This document shows positions 53,696-62,962 of a stretch of DNA of 64,000 nucleotides, in pieces (the first letter of the stretch is position 1; each line of letters opens with the position of its first letter). The translations under genes were made by a program, and so were the position numbers. A model generated the notes under the pieces. The model was not told the origin of the DNA. It did no database searches and saw only the letters and a program-made list of their open reading frames with translations. The stretch covers positions 186,001 through 250,000 of the forward strand of contig JACKFF010000004.1 in NCBI GenBank assembly GCA_020632595.1, in the 5' to 3' direction. The stretch is from Nitrospiraceae bacterium. Lineage in GTDB: Bacteria; Nitrospirota; Nitrospiria; Nitrospirales; UBA8639.

Positions 53696-55459
53696 ATGTC
53701 GAAGACTCTTCCATCCTGGGACCTTCAAGGTCTCTTGCGCCATCCAACCAAAGACTTCAAGCGGATCACCAAAACACTTGACTCGCTTATTTCCGAACTC
53801 GAGGCCACTAGACCGCAGTTATCTCCCGATATCTCTGTTGCCCGGTTCAAAACAATCTGGGAGCAATACGAAACCGTCACCGAGCACATGACGACGTTGC
53901 GGGCCTTTTCGTTTTTATGGTTTTCAGAAAATACGAAAAATCAAGAAGCCCGGGCATTTGACACACAGGTACGAAACCGACTGACAGACTGTTCCAATCG
54001 CCTGGTGTTTCTTGACCTCTGGTGGCAAAGCCTCGATCCCACCAACGCGGCCCGGCTGACCGCAAAAGCCGAGCGGTTTCGGTATCACCTGGAAACCCTA
54101 ACTCGTTTCACACCGCATACCTTGAGTGAATCTGAGGAACGGATTTTAACCATTAAGAGTACGACCGGGCGTCAGGCCCTCGAAACATTGTATGGCGTCA
54201 CCACGAATAGTTTGACATTTTCCATGAAAATGAAAGGCCGGACGACCCGTCTGACCCGTGAACAACTGATGGGATATGTCCGGCATCCCTTGGCTTCGGT
54301 TCGTCGAGGAGCCTACCACGCGCTCTTCAAAGTCTATGGTGAACACCGGGATGTCCTTGGCGAAATGTATAAAAGCCTTGTTCAGGATTGGTGCAATGAA
54401 GGGCTCACCTTGCGGCATTACGCTTCTCCCATGGCCATGCGCAATGTCACCAATGATGTCCCCGAAAAAGCCGTTGATGCTCTGCTCAAAACCTGCCGAA
54501 AGAATGCCGGCATCTTCCAGGAATATTTTCGGTTAAAGGGACGGCTCCTGAAGATAAAACAGTTTCAACGTTACGATCTGTATGCGCCCTTCGCCGCGAA
54601 GAAATCCAAATATTCTTTTGCCAGGGCGAAAGAGCTGGTGATGGAAGCATATCAAGCCTTTTCACCGGAGTTGGCCCAACGGGCGAAGCGGGTTCTTGAA
54701 GAGAATCACCTTGATGCTGCGATTCGACCGGGCAAAATGGGGGGGGCTTTTTGTTATAGCGTGCTCCCCACGCAGACTCCTTATGTCCTGGTGAATTTCA
54801 CGGGAGAGCCCCGTGATGTCTCAACGTTGGCGCATGAACTGGGTCATGCCGTCCACGCGATGATGGCAAGGGAGCATTCCATCTTCACGTTTCATTCGTC
54901 GCTCCCACTTGCGGAAACGGCCTCTGTATTTGGCGAGCACCTGCTTTCGGATTTGCTTTTGCAACAGGAAAAGGACCCCAAAATCAGGGCGGGACTCCTT
55001 GTCGACCAACTCGACGATGCCTATGCCACCATTATGCGACAGGCCTACTTTGTTCAATTTGAACGGCAAGCGCATCACATGGTTCAACAAGGCGCGACCA
55101 TTGATGCCCTCGCTCAAATCTACCTAACCCTCCTTCGAGAGCAATTCGGGCCTCGCCTACCCGTGGACCAGGAGTTTCAATGGGAATGGCTCGCCATTCC
55201 TCATATCTACTCCAGTCCATTTTATTGCTACGCCTATAGCTTTGGCAGTCTGTTAGTGCTGTCGTTGTTTCAACGCTATCAGGCAGAAGGGCCCTCGTTC
55301 GTCCCGCGATATCTACAATTGCTGTCGGGAGGTGGGTCGGCCAGTCCTCAAGACCTGCTCAAACCCCTACAGGTGGACATCAACTCCACGGCATTCTGGC
55401 AGGCAGGATTTACACGGATCCAGGGGTTGGTCAATGAACTGGAACGAAGTATGCCGTAA
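53696..55459 (+). CDS. pepF: Oligoendopeptidase F, M3 family
   Basis: Zinc metallopeptidase that degrades short peptides in the cytoplasm. 587 residues. The zinc site is LAHELGHAVHAMM near residue 380 (HExGH), with the third ligand in ETASVFGEHL about 25 residues later. The substrate-binding C-terminal stretch reads SSPFYCYAYSFGSLLVLSLF. AAGGAG lies six bases before the ATG. Length and motifs fit the PepF/M3B subgroup. Confidence 0.92.
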   Translation: MSKTLPSWDLQGLLRHPTKDFKRITKTLDSLISELEATRPQLSPDISVARFKTIWEQYETVTEHMTTLRAFSFLWFSENTKNQEARAFDTQVRNRLTDCSNRLVFLDLWWQSLDPTNAARLTAKAERFRYHLETLTRFTPHTLSESEERILTIKSTTGRQALETLYGVTTNSLTFSMKMKGRTTRLTREQLMGYVRHPLASVRRGAYHALFKVYGEHRDVLGEMYKSLVQDWCNEGLTLRHYASPMAMRNVTNDVPEKAVDALLKTCRKNAGIFQEYFRLKGRLLKIKQFQRYDLYAPFAAKKSKYSFARAKELVMEAYQAFSPELAQRAKRVLEENHLDAAIRPGKMGGAFCYSVLPTQTPYVLVNFTGEPRDVSTLAHELGHAVHAMMAREHSIFTFHSSLPLAETASVFGEHLLSDLLLQQEKDPKIRAGLLVDQLDDAYATIMRQAYFVQFERQAHHMVQQGATIDALAQIYLTLLREQFGPRLPVDQEFQWEWLAIPHIYSSPFYCYAYSFGSLLVLSLFQRYQAEGPSFVPRYLQLLSGGGSASPQDLLKPLQVDINSTAFWQAGFTRIQGLVNELERSMP

Positions 55460-55567
55460 AAGATTTGGCTCCAACCGTGTTAAACCGGTGGGAGCAAATC
55501 AAAGTCAGTGTTGGCGCAATGATGTCCCATAAGGAAGGCGGCTGAATCGGGCAACCTCCGGTACTGT

Positions 55568-56002
55568 CTAGAAAATTCCAGCCTGGCGCTGGAGCCACCG
55601 GATATATGCAATGATCTGCGTGACGTCATCTGCCGTCACGCCTTCGATCTTCGGCATGTTCCCGAATTTCCAATGGTGGGCTTTGACCCCTTGAGCCGCA
55701 GCCCGTTGAAAAGCGAAATCCGCATGGTGACTGGGCTCATAGATTTTATGCACCAAAGGGGGACCTTGAGCCGTTCCCACCGCCTGCACTCCATGGCAAG
55801 GAGAACAAAATGCTTTGAATTTTTCTTCGCCCTCTTTGAATTCTGTTGGCAGGTCTTTCTCGGTCGATACTTGCGCAATGGTTGCGGGAGGAGAGGATTG
55901 CCCGGCACTCGTCCCATTCTCGGAACATCCAACAACAAACCAACAAAAAACCCCTGCCACACCTCTGAGAAGTATTTGTCTTGGTTGCTTGTTCATATCC
56001 AC
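55568..56002 (-). CDS. Lipoprotein c-type cytochrome
   Basis: 144 residues. N-terminal lipoprotein signal (VAGVFCWFVVGC, lipobox Cys near residue 26), then a Ser/Pro linker and one monoheme class I cytochrome c domain. The heme site is FCSPCHG (CxxCH) near residue 68, and the axial Met is in GNMPKIEGV near residue 118. Anchored to a membrane face in the periplasm, it would carry electrons. It is 49 bp downstream of queC. Confidence 0.88.
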   Translation of the reverse strand: MDMNKQPRQILLRGVAGVFCWFVVGCSENGTSAGQSSPPATIAQVSTEKDLPTEFKEGEEKFKAFCSPCHGVQAVGTAQGPPLVHKIYEPSHHADFAFQRAAAQGVKAHHWKFGNMPKIEGVTADDVTQIIAYIRWLQRQAGIF

Positions 56003-56051
56003 GTTCCTTTATACCAGACTCATTCGCAATCAGACGAGGCCACGGTCCACT

Positions 56052-56732
56052 TTATCCGGCGAGTAACGGATCAGGAAGTTGTGCCTCCTTAAATCCCTCT
56101 TGACGAATCACGCAACTATCACAGTGACCGCACGGCTGATTTTGTAGACCTGGATTATAACAACTATTCGTCCATTGAAAAGGCACTCCTAAAGCGTGGC
56201 CTTTTTGGATTATCTCACGCTTGCTCAAAAAGAGCAGCGGAGCGAGAATGTCGACCGGTTGGCCTGCCAATCCCAATCGTGTGCCAAGACGCGCCACCTC
56301 CTTGAAGGCTCGAATAAAATCCGGTCGGCAATCCGGGTAGCCGGAATAGTCACGAATATTGGCCCCAAAAAATATGTTGGAAGCACCCAACACTTCGGCA
56401 TAGGCCAATGCCAAACTCAAGAAAATGGTATTCCTGGCGGGAACATAGGTAACGGGAATCTGCTGCTCCCGATCCTGTGGGGTTCGATTGGTGGGGACGG
56501 GAATCTGATCGGTTAGCGCGGATCCACCAAAGGTGCGCAAGTCCAATGGAACAATTTTGTGTTCTCTGACCTGAAAATAGTCAGAAATTTTTTGCGCACA
56601 GGCGATTTCCGTTCGATGACGTTGTCCATAGTCGACAGTCAAGAAATACAGCTCATATCCTTCTGATTTGGCAATGGCAGCCGTCACCGTCGAATCCAAC
56701 CCGCCACTTGCCAGAACAACAATCTTTGACAT
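56052..56732 (-). CDS. queC: 7-cyano-7-deazaguanine synthase
   Basis: Makes preQ0 from 7-carboxy-7-deazaguanine for queuosine synthesis, using ATP and ammonia. 226 residues. The ATP loop is VVLASGGLDSTVTAAIA, and the zinc-binding cysteines are in CYNPGLQNQPCGHCDSC near the C-terminus. VPARNTIFLSLALAYAEVLG is another family signature. No other que genes lie in the window. Confidence 0.95.
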   Translation of the reverse strand: MSKIVVLASGGLDSTVTAAIAKSEGYELYFLTVDYGQRHRTEIACAQKISDYFQVREHKIVPLDLRTFGGSALTDQIPVPTNRTPQDREQQIPVTYVPARNTIFLSLALAYAEVLGASNIFFGANIRDYSGYPDCRPDFIRAFKEVARLGTRLGLAGQPVDILAPLLFLSKREIIQKGHALGVPFQWTNSCYNPGLQNQPCGHCDSCVIRQEGFKEAQLPDPLLAG

Positions 56733-56933
56733 GAGCTTACGAGAGCCGTTCTTGAACCCCTTTTCTCCCGCCTATCAAGTGGATCTGGACTTTTTTGTAA
56801 AGGAATGGTCGGTCACAGGCTCAATTGTGAAAGGTAGGATGGGTAAAGGCAAAAAAGGCCATTGCCAAATTGTATGGGTGTATGCCATTCCCAGCTACAC
56901 ACGGTAAAAGAACAGAAGAGGCCAACCTGATAA

Positions 56934-57449
56934 TTATTGCCGCTGCTCCGATCGTTCAATTTTTTCCATCAGTTCACGTTTGGATTTACACTCAACGCAT
57001 AAACGGGCAAACGGAAGCGCTTGCAAACGCTTTTCATTAATCTCTCCACCACATTCCGCGCACACGCCATAGGTGCCTTCATCCAAACTTTCCAAGGCGT
57101 CATCTATCAGTTGTCGTTCACGGTTTCGCATTTCCTGGAGCGAAATTCCCATTTCGCGATCCAAATCCACCAGCGCCTGGTCCCCGCTATCCATGGCGGC
57201 TTCCAGCCGTCGTTGTTGTTCTTCTGTCACTGATTGTCCAAGCTGTTGTTTGATTTCTTGAATCAGCGCTTCTCGTTTCGCCAAAAGAATTTCCTTTAAC
57301 GCGACATGACGATCTTCTGTTGGAGCTTTCGCCGACTTCCGGGATGCGGGAGTTGGGGAAGTGGCTTTTGATGGGCCTTTTGCAGGACCTTTTTTTGTGC
57401 CGGCTGAGGCCGTTGTTTTTGTTTCCTTCTTTACTGGTCTTTCGGCCAT
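56934..57449 (-). CDS. DksA/TraR-type zinc-finger protein
   Basis: 171 residues from the ATG at 57449 (AAGGAAAG upstream). A Lys/Ala/Pro-rich disordered N-terminus (about residues 1-45) precedes a coiled coil (ILLAKREALIQEIKQQLGQS onwards) and a C4 zinc finger (YGVCAECGGEINEKRL and CVECKSK). The coiled-coil tip and zinc finger fit proteins that enter the RNA polymerase secondary channel, like DksA. An Asp pair at the coil tip (DSGDQALVDLDREMG) is present. The Lys-rich extension is unusual. Confidence 0.85.
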   Translation of the reverse strand: MAERPVKKETKTTASAGTKKGPAKGPSKATSPTPASRKSAKAPTEDRHVALKEILLAKREALIQEIKQQLGQSVTEEQQRRLEAAMDSGDQALVDLDREMGISLQEMRNRERQLIDDALESLDEGTYGVCAECGGEINEKRLQALPFARLCVECKSKRELMEKIERSEQRQ

Positions 57450-57560
57450 ACTACTTTCCTTTCTTCCTTCCAAAGTTAACCATCCTCTCACATGTCAGGA
57501 GGCTTATTTTCTACAGACAACTTACCAGTGCATCATGCCGTAAAACGGAAATCCAGGCAC

Positions 57561-58076
57561 TTATCCGTACGAAATCAGGGAGTGAATCTCACACCCGTCC
57601 AAATTCTTTCGTCCTTCGAGCTTCAACAATTCAACTAAAAATGCCACGCCGGCAATATCGCCACCTAATTGCCGAATCAGGTGGACGGTCGCCCCGGCGG
57701 TTCCCCCAGTAGCAAGAAGGTCATCAACCACAAGCACTCGCTCTCCCTTTTGAATCGCATCACGATGAATTGCCAAAGTCGTCGAACCATATTCTAAATT
57801 ATAATTGACTTCAAACACATCGGCCGGCAATTTGCCGGGCTTCCGAACCGGAACAAAGCCGGCTTTCAAGTGATAGGCCAATGGACTCCCCAAAATAAAT
57901 CCTCGTGATTCAATTCCCACCACTCTGGTAATACCGGCATCCTGATAGTGACGAATGCACTCATCGATGATGGAACGAAAACACACAGGATCATTTAATA
58001 AGGGCGTAATATCATAAAAAAGAATACCCGGCTTAGGAAAATCGGGAACCTCACGAATATGTGCTTTATAGTTCAT
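57561..58076 (-). CDS. apt: Adenine phosphoribosyltransferase
   Basis: Salvages adenine to AMP with PRPP. 171 residues from the ATG at 58076. Signatures: IREVPDFPKPGILFYDITPL at the N-terminus, GIESRGFILGSPLAYHL, and the PRPP motif VLVVDDLLATGGTAGA. It lies about 85 bp downstream of the acylphosphatase gene on the same strand. Confidence 0.95.
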   Translation of the reverse strand: MNYKAHIREVPDFPKPGILFYDITPLLNDPVCFRSIIDECIRHYQDAGITRVVGIESRGFILGSPLAYHLKAGFVPVRKPGKLPADVFEVNYNLEYGSTTLAIHRDAIQKGERVLVVDDLLATGGTAGATVHLIRQLGGDIAGVAFLVELLKLEGRKNLDGCEIHSLISYG

Positions 58077-58160
58077 GAAATAACGACTCAATCTTGATAA
58101 TGACGGTGAATGGTTCCGTTTTTGAAATCGGAATTACCCAATCCGCAATGCCCCAATCCC

Positions 58161-58454
58161 TTACAGAGAAGTACGAAGGACATGAAACCCTTCAGTTTGC
58201 CTGTTTGGGTCTTTCCAGTCAACCGTTACCTGAAGAACTTGAGAGAGAGGAGGTCCTTTGTGAAGGGCTTCAAGAAAGGTATGAACTGATGCTTGAGGCC
58301 CTTCAACTTCTAATTCGACTCCCCCTTCAGCACGGTTTCGCACCCAACCATGTAATGCCATTTTGTTGGCCTGCTTTTGCACAAACGCTCGAAACCCGAC
58401 TCCTTGAACTTTTCCACTGACAAAGGCATGAGCCCGAACAATGGCTTCCATTTG
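58161..58454 (-). CDS. acyP: Acylphosphatase
   Basis: Hydrolyses acyl phosphates. 97 residues from the ATG at 58454, preceded by GGAAGAG. The catalytic loop is AFVSGKVQGVGFRAFVQ with its Arg, and the conserved Asn is in LHGWVRNRAEGGVELEVEG. Size and fold match the family. It starts 10 bp after the hemY stop. Confidence 0.92.
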   Translation of the reverse strand, partial: QMEAIVRAHAFVSGKVQGVGFRAFVQKQANKMALHGWVRNRAEGGVELEVEGPQASVHTFLEALHKGPPLSQVLQVTVDWKDPNRQTEGFHVLRTSL

Positions 58455-58464
58455 CTCTTCCACG

Positions 58465-59961
58465 TTATCCAATCTGGCCCATTCCACCGGATTCTGTGCT
58501 TCCAGAATTCTTTATTGCATGGTTTTGGGCATGGTCCGGTAGGATTTGCTTTCCAACCTTCATGCCTTCCCGGATACAATCGGGGATACCGATGCCGTAC
58601 AAGCCTGCTCCCGTGACATACAGACCTGGCGAACGGGCTAACTGTTCCTGAACCTTAGCCAATCGTTCCTGATGTCCGAGCACATATTGAGGCATTCCCT
58701 GCCTCCATCGATGGACTTCAGCATAGGTCGGGGCAGCCGTGATTCCGACCATAGAAAGTAATTCCCCGCGGACGCACGTCACAAGTGAGCTATCATCCTG
58801 CTCCACAACCGTCTCTCGCCCTCGACCTCCGATATAACAACGGATCAGAGTTTCCCCAGCCCGGCTGCGATCGGGCCACTTCAACGAAGTCCAGGTTGCG
58901 GCTAATAAGGGCCGCTGTTCTTTGTGGGGCACCACAAATCCGAATCCTCGTATCTGTGAAGCAATGGATTCAGCCGGATAGCCCATAGAAATCGTCGCGG
59001 TCGAAGCATAGGGAATCCCATCTAGCAGACTCGCTATTCCGGGTTGAAATGCCCGAAGTAAGCGGGCCGTCTGATATGCCGGAGTGGCCAACACGACCGC
59101 ATCAGCTGGAAGCCGATTTCCATTCTCCAATATAACCTGGAATTCCCCGGACCCCAGGGTCGGAGATTGAATTTCCAGACACCCGACCCCTGCCATCAAC
59201 TCTACTCCGCGTTTGCGCAATGTCTCCACCAGGCTCTGAATAAGCTCACCTAATCCACCTCGAAGCGACATAAACATGCTGGTGGCTGCGCCGGATGGGC
59301 GGGGGGCGGAGGGTGGGCTGGCCAAAGCCTTTCGCATTCCCTTAATGACACTGCCATGCTCTCGCTCTAATTCGCGGAATCGAGGGAAGGTCGACTCTAT
59401 ACTGAGTTCATCGGCATCCCCGGCATAGATACCTGCCACCAATGGCTCGATTAAATATTCAAAGGCCTCAGTGCCAAACCGTCGACGAAAAAACGCTCCC
59501 AAAGATTCGTCTGACGGCCAAGGATTCTGTTTTGGCCAAAACCGTTCGGCAGCCATGCGAAGCATCCCCCCCCAGCTTAAGAGCCCGCTGGAGACAAGCG
59601 TATCAACCCGTCTGGGTCGAAAGGCCAATAAGCCTTGTGGGAGTTCTCGCAATGCTCCCCGGCAAAATGAAAATGTCTGATTATGTTGGGGATTGGTAGA
59701 AATCAACTGATCCTGAAGTCCCAACGTGCGACACAATTCTAGAGCCCAGGGCTTGGAAGTCAGGAACGAGTCAGGTCCACCTTCGATCAGATAGCTGTCT
59801 GTCACATGCGTCAGGATTTTTCCACCCCACCGAGGCTCTCGTTCAACGACGGTGCATTGCACGGGTATCTGTATTTTCGCACCCTCCTCCGTGAGAGCAT
59901 ATGCCGTGGCCAGTCCGGATATCCCCCCTCCGACAATGACGACTTGGTATGGAATTTTCAT
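58465..59961 (-). CDS. hemY: Protoporphyrinogen oxidase, HemY type
   Basis: Oxygen-dependent FAD enzyme that oxidises protoporphyrinogen IX (or coproporphyrinogen in some lineages). 498 residues from the ATG at 59961. FAD motif VVIVGGGISGLATAYALTEE at the N-terminus; EREPRWGGKI; LIEGGPDSFLTSKPWALELC; and the C-terminal FAD loop YVTGAGLYGIGIPDCIREGM. It is 113 bp downstream of hemE, its pathway neighbour. An oxygen-using HemY fits an aerobic lifestyle. Confidence 0.92.
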   Translation of the reverse strand: MKIPYQVVIVGGGISGLATAYALTEEGAKIQIPVQCTVVEREPRWGGKILTHVTDSYLIEGGPDSFLTSKPWALELCRTLGLQDQLISTNPQHNQTFSFCRGALRELPQGLLAFRPRRVDTLVSSGLLSWGGMLRMAAERFWPKQNPWPSDESLGAFFRRRFGTEAFEYLIEPLVAGIYAGDADELSIESTFPRFRELEREHGSVIKGMRKALASPPSAPRPSGAATSMFMSLRGGLGELIQSLVETLRKRGVELMAGVGCLEIQSPTLGSGEFQVILENGNRLPADAVVLATPAYQTARLLRAFQPGIASLLDGIPYASTATISMGYPAESIASQIRGFGFVVPHKEQRPLLAATWTSLKWPDRSRAGETLIRCYIGGRGRETVVEQDDSSLVTCVRGELLSMVGITAAPTYAEVHRWRQGMPQYVLGHQERLAKVQEQLARSPGLYVTGAGLYGIGIPDCIREGMKVGKQILPDHAQNHAIKNSGSTESGGMGQIG

Positions 59962-60074
59962 CATGAAGTCCCGAGCAATCAAAAAGGAAATGACTGTATG
60001 TGGCTAAGCCATTGCAAAAAACAGGTTTTCATGGAGGGAGGGAAAAAATCAGACGGGGGAAAAGTACCGCTCTA

Positions 60075-61112
60075 TCATTCACGTGAAGAAGCCGTTGAAT
60101 ACCGGCGAACACAGTCAATAGCAAATTCAACGCTGTGTAAAGGGGTATTAGGAAGAATGCCGTGACCCAAATTAAAAATGTGACCAGGTCTGCCCCCAGC
60201 TTGCTGCATTATATCCTTCACCCGACGCTCAATTTCTTTTTCCGGGGCGAACAGAACCATAGGATCCAGATTGCCTTGAATGCTCACATCAAACCCGATA
60301 GTGCCCCATGCTTCATCCAAACGCACTCGCCAATCGACACCCATCACATCGCTTCCCGCCTTTCGCATCAGCGGAAGAAGTCCGGTCGTCCCCGTTCCAA
60401 AATAGATGAGGGGAATCCCCTCAACCCGTAAGGCAGAAAAAATATTTTGAACATGAGGAAGGACATATTCTTCATAATCGCCAGGACTTAAACAACCGAC
60501 CCAACTGTCAAAGAGTTGAATGGCTTGAGCGCCTGCTCGACTTTGGACCCGTAAATACTCCACAACAACCACGGACAGTTTGGACATCAATTGATGCCAC
60601 ACGGTCGGCTGCGAAAACATTAAATGTTTGGTTCGGGCATAGTCACGCGAGCTGCCGCCTTCAATAGCATAACTGGCTAATGTAAACGGCGCTCCGGCAA
60701 ATCCCAGCAACGGAACTCGATTATCGAGAGCCTGAAGTGCCTGGCGAATGGCTTCTCCGGCATAGGCAAACGCCTCTCCATCGACCGGACGAAGATCCAC
60801 AATGCCCATCTCACCTCGTATCGGGTTGTCAATGACCGGACCCTTCCCTTCTATAAATTCCAGGTTTAATCCCATGGCCTGGAGAGGCAACAAAATATCG
60901 GCAAAAATGATCGCCGCATCCAGATCAAAGCGATTAATCGGTTGAAGCGTGACCTCGGCTGCTAACTCAGGGGTTTTGCATACCTCCAAAATAGAATGCT
61001 TGCGCCGGATAGCCTGGTACTCTTCCATGTATCGCCCTGCTTGCCGCATAAACCAAACAGGGGTTCGGTCTACGGGCTGACGCAAGCAGGCTTTTAAAAA
61101 TCGATCATTCAT
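60075..61112 (-). CDS. hemE: Uroporphyrinogen decarboxylase
   Basis: Decarboxylates uroporphyrinogen III to coproporphyrinogen III in heme synthesis. 345 residues from MNDRFLKACL at 61112; ATGs at 61121 and 61148 are also possible. Signatures: PVWFMRQAGRYMEEYQAI, AAIIFADILLPLQAMG, FAGAPFTLASYAIEGGSSRD, LFDSWVG and ILPNTPLHSVEFAI. Precedes hemY on the same strand. Confidence 0.96.
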   Translation of the reverse strand: MNDRFLKACLRQPVDRTPVWFMRQAGRYMEEYQAIRRKHSILEVCKTPELAAEVTLQPINRFDLDAAIIFADILLPLQAMGLNLEFIEGKGPVIDNPIRGEMGIVDLRPVDGEAFAYAGEAIRQALQALDNRVPLLGFAGAPFTLASYAIEGGSSRDYARTKHLMFSQPTVWHQLMSKLSVVVVEYLRVQSRAGAQAIQLFDSWVGCLSPGDYEEYVLPHVQNIFSALRVEGIPLIYFGTGTTGLLPLMRKAGSDVMGVDWRVRLDEAWGTIGFDVSIQGNLDPMVLFAPEKEIERRVKDIMQQAGGRPGHIFNLGHGILPNTPLHSVEFAIDCVRRYSTASSRE

Positions 61113-61275
61113 GGCGGGCATTCTACGAATGGAGAAGGAGTGAGTCAATCAATAACGACCAAGCTAGGCATGACGGGTCCATATGCACAGAGCAATTTCC
61201 TGGAGACCACTTATTACCATAAAATTTCACCCTTGGCCTTGGGTCAACAAAACCACAACACAAACTCGCATCCGG

Positions 61276-61710
61276 TCACGGCAGGAGAGGGGCTAGCTCT
61301 TTTCGGATCCGCTGAGACTGAATTTCCACGGCATCTCGTTCAACTTCGGACATTAGCCACGCTTCATTAGGCTGCAGTTCAATGCGATAATGTTGTTGCT
61401 GAGCAGAAAACCATTCAAAATAGGGATGAGGTTCAAGGAGAGGATGCGGATCAAACGACATGAGACTGACTTTTCCTAATTGAGGGACGGAAAAATCATA
61501 TAACGATTCTCCTGCCTGAGGATCATCTAAAAAGCGCGGGTTACGAAAACCAATCACCTTTCCGGCAATCTCTCCAACAAAATCACCAACTAAATACACA
61601 TCCACGGTCCCAAGCCCGGCAAAGGTAATTTGCCCAATAACGGATCCGACAACCCGATTGTCTAAAAATCCCTCCTTGACCCACCGGGCATTCGCAAATT
61701 TTTCAGCCAT
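61276..61710 (-). CDS. Hypothetical protein, 144 aa
   Basis: No family recognised. An N-terminal beta-rich half (VVGSVIGQITFAGLGTVDVY; KVIGFRNPRFLDD) precedes a C-terminal half with a conserved-looking LSMSFDPHPLLEPHPYF-like stretch and a charged helix (VERDAVEIQSQRIRKEL). No signal peptide or membrane helix. It lies upstream of hemE on the same strand, 160 bp away. Confidence 0.65.
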   Translation of the reverse strand: MAEKFANARWVKEGFLDNRVVGSVIGQITFAGLGTVDVYLVGDFVGEIAGKVIGFRNPRFLDDPQAGESLYDFSVPQLGKVSLMSFDPHPLLEPHPYFEWFSAQQQHYRIELQPNEAWLMSEVERDAVEIQSQRIRKELAPLLP

Positions 61711-61780
61711 ACAAAGAAACGAGTAAAAAAGGAACTATCCTGTTCCCGGAATAATGAGCTGATTAACACCAAACCACGAG

Positions 61781-61984
61781 TTACGGTTTACATAAGGGAC
61801 ATCTGAGCTGGAGGGAAGCTTCCGTATTCTCCAAATACTCCAGAGCCGTTTCCTTATCCGGATATTCGGTCCACCCACCCTCCCAAAAGTCAGACCGATG
61901 CGGGCCCGAAGGCACCTCCGGGCAACGATCCCGATGGATCATCGCTTCATCAAGTGATCGTTTCAAATGGATCCAATACCCCAT
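61781..61984 (-). CDS. Small hypothetical protein with C-terminal CPLC, 67 aa
   Basis: Reads MGYWIHLKRSLDEAMIHRDR at the start, then CPEVPSGPHRSDFWEGGWTE, and ends with a CPLC motif (LRCPLCKP). The Cys residues may bind one zinc. Similar short proteins occur as orphans; function unknown. GGAG-type sequence precedes the ATG. Confidence 0.65.
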   Translation of the reverse strand: MGYWIHLKRSLDEAMIHRDRCPEVPSGPHRSDFWEGGWTEYPDKETALEYLENTEASLQLRCPLCKP

Positions 61985-62102
61985 AGTCGAGATGCTCCTT
62001 CACTGGGTGGTGAGCCAAGCCTGCCCTCACAAAGACGATCAAAGACTGACGTGGGAGCAACCTGCCGGAATATGGCGGAGAGGGAGCCTGCCCTGCAGGA
62101 AT

Positions 62103-62282
62103 TCAGTTATCAACAAATTGCCATTCATCTTTGTCTAAAAAAACCTTTTGGCCGGCATCAAGCTTGGCCTGCTGCTCTTTATCAAAAAACTGCATATACC
62201 GCTCAATGCGATCTGGATCGTCAATACGCTCCTCCTTGACCATTCCAGTGGGCAATTTAAATTTCCGAATTAACACCGACAT
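62103..62282 (-). CDS. Small hypothetical protein, 59 aa
   Basis: Starts MSVLIRKFKLPTGMVKEERI and ends with KVFLDKDEWQFVDN. GGAGGAATGAGTC precedes the ATG, an excellent ribosome-binding site. Soluble, charged, alpha/beta composition. I do not recognise it, but site and composition support a real gene. It lies about 120 bp upstream of the 67-residue CPLC gene on the same strand. Confidence 0.65.
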   Translation of the reverse strand: MSVLIRKFKLPTGMVKEERIDDPDRIERYMQFFDKEQQAKLDAGQKVFLDKDEWQFVDN

Positions 62283-62483
62283 GACTCATTCCTCCAAAAA
62301 TTGTCTGTAAAAAGACCAACGAAAAATTATAGTTAAATCATAAACTTGCCGTCAATCTTTTCTGGCCAATTTCACAAACACCTCAATTAGCTATTGGCCA
62401 CGTCAATACAATCTTGGATATACTCTTGTTCTGACGGAGATACCATTCATGTTCATCCTCGTATAATTTCAAAGGAGTTACTT

Positions 62484-62777
62484 ATGCCATTGTATGAATA
62501 TGTCTGTGAAGGATGCGATCATCGGTATGAGGCCATGCAAGCCCTGAGCGCAAAACCCGAAGAAACCCTTTGCCCAAAATGCAACACCACCCAAAGCCGA
62601 CGAATTATGTCTTCGTTTGCGTCGAAAATTGTGGGTACACATAAACCAGGATTCGCTGAAAGCAAAGCCTATAGTATGCTGAATGAAAGAATGGATAAGT
62701 TTTCCAAGCTCCCCCCAATTATGGGCCAGCGCGCGGCCCCGACCGAGGCCAATTCCCAACCCTCCGGAGGAGAATAG
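62484..62777 (+). CDS. FmdB-family zinc ribbon protein
   Basis: 97 residues from an ATG with AAAGGAG nine bases upstream. The typical start MPLYEYVCEGCDHRYEAMQ gives the first CxxC and LCPKCNTTQSRRIMSS the second, forming a zinc ribbon. A polar tail follows. The family is widespread and associated with amide/formamide regulation in name only; its role is unclear. Confidence 0.88.
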   Translation: MPLYEYVCEGCDHRYEAMQALSAKPEETLCPKCNTTQSRRIMSSFASKIVGTHKPGFAESKAYSMLNERMDKFSKLPPIMGQRAAPTEANSQPSGGE

Positions 62778-62783
62778 TGAAGC

Positions 62784-62820
62784 TTGGGCGGCCTCTTGAA
62801 TGGTGACCGCCCAAGATTTT
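62784..62820 (+). terminator. Hairpin terminator after the FmdB gene
   Basis: A 9-bp perfect stem CTTGGGCGG/CCGCCCAAG with a 15-base loop, then ATTTT. Starts six bases after the stop codon. The T-run is short. Confidence 0.6.
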
Positions 62821-62962
62821 CCAGCTTCCCCATTCCTCTCCCCCTTGACATTTATTTCCATAAACCGGAAAGATGTGCCCGTTTTTTATTCTTGGTGATA
62901 ACTTATTCTGTAATTTCGACCACTTGCACAACGGCTGTTCTTAGCTAAGGATCCTAAGGAAT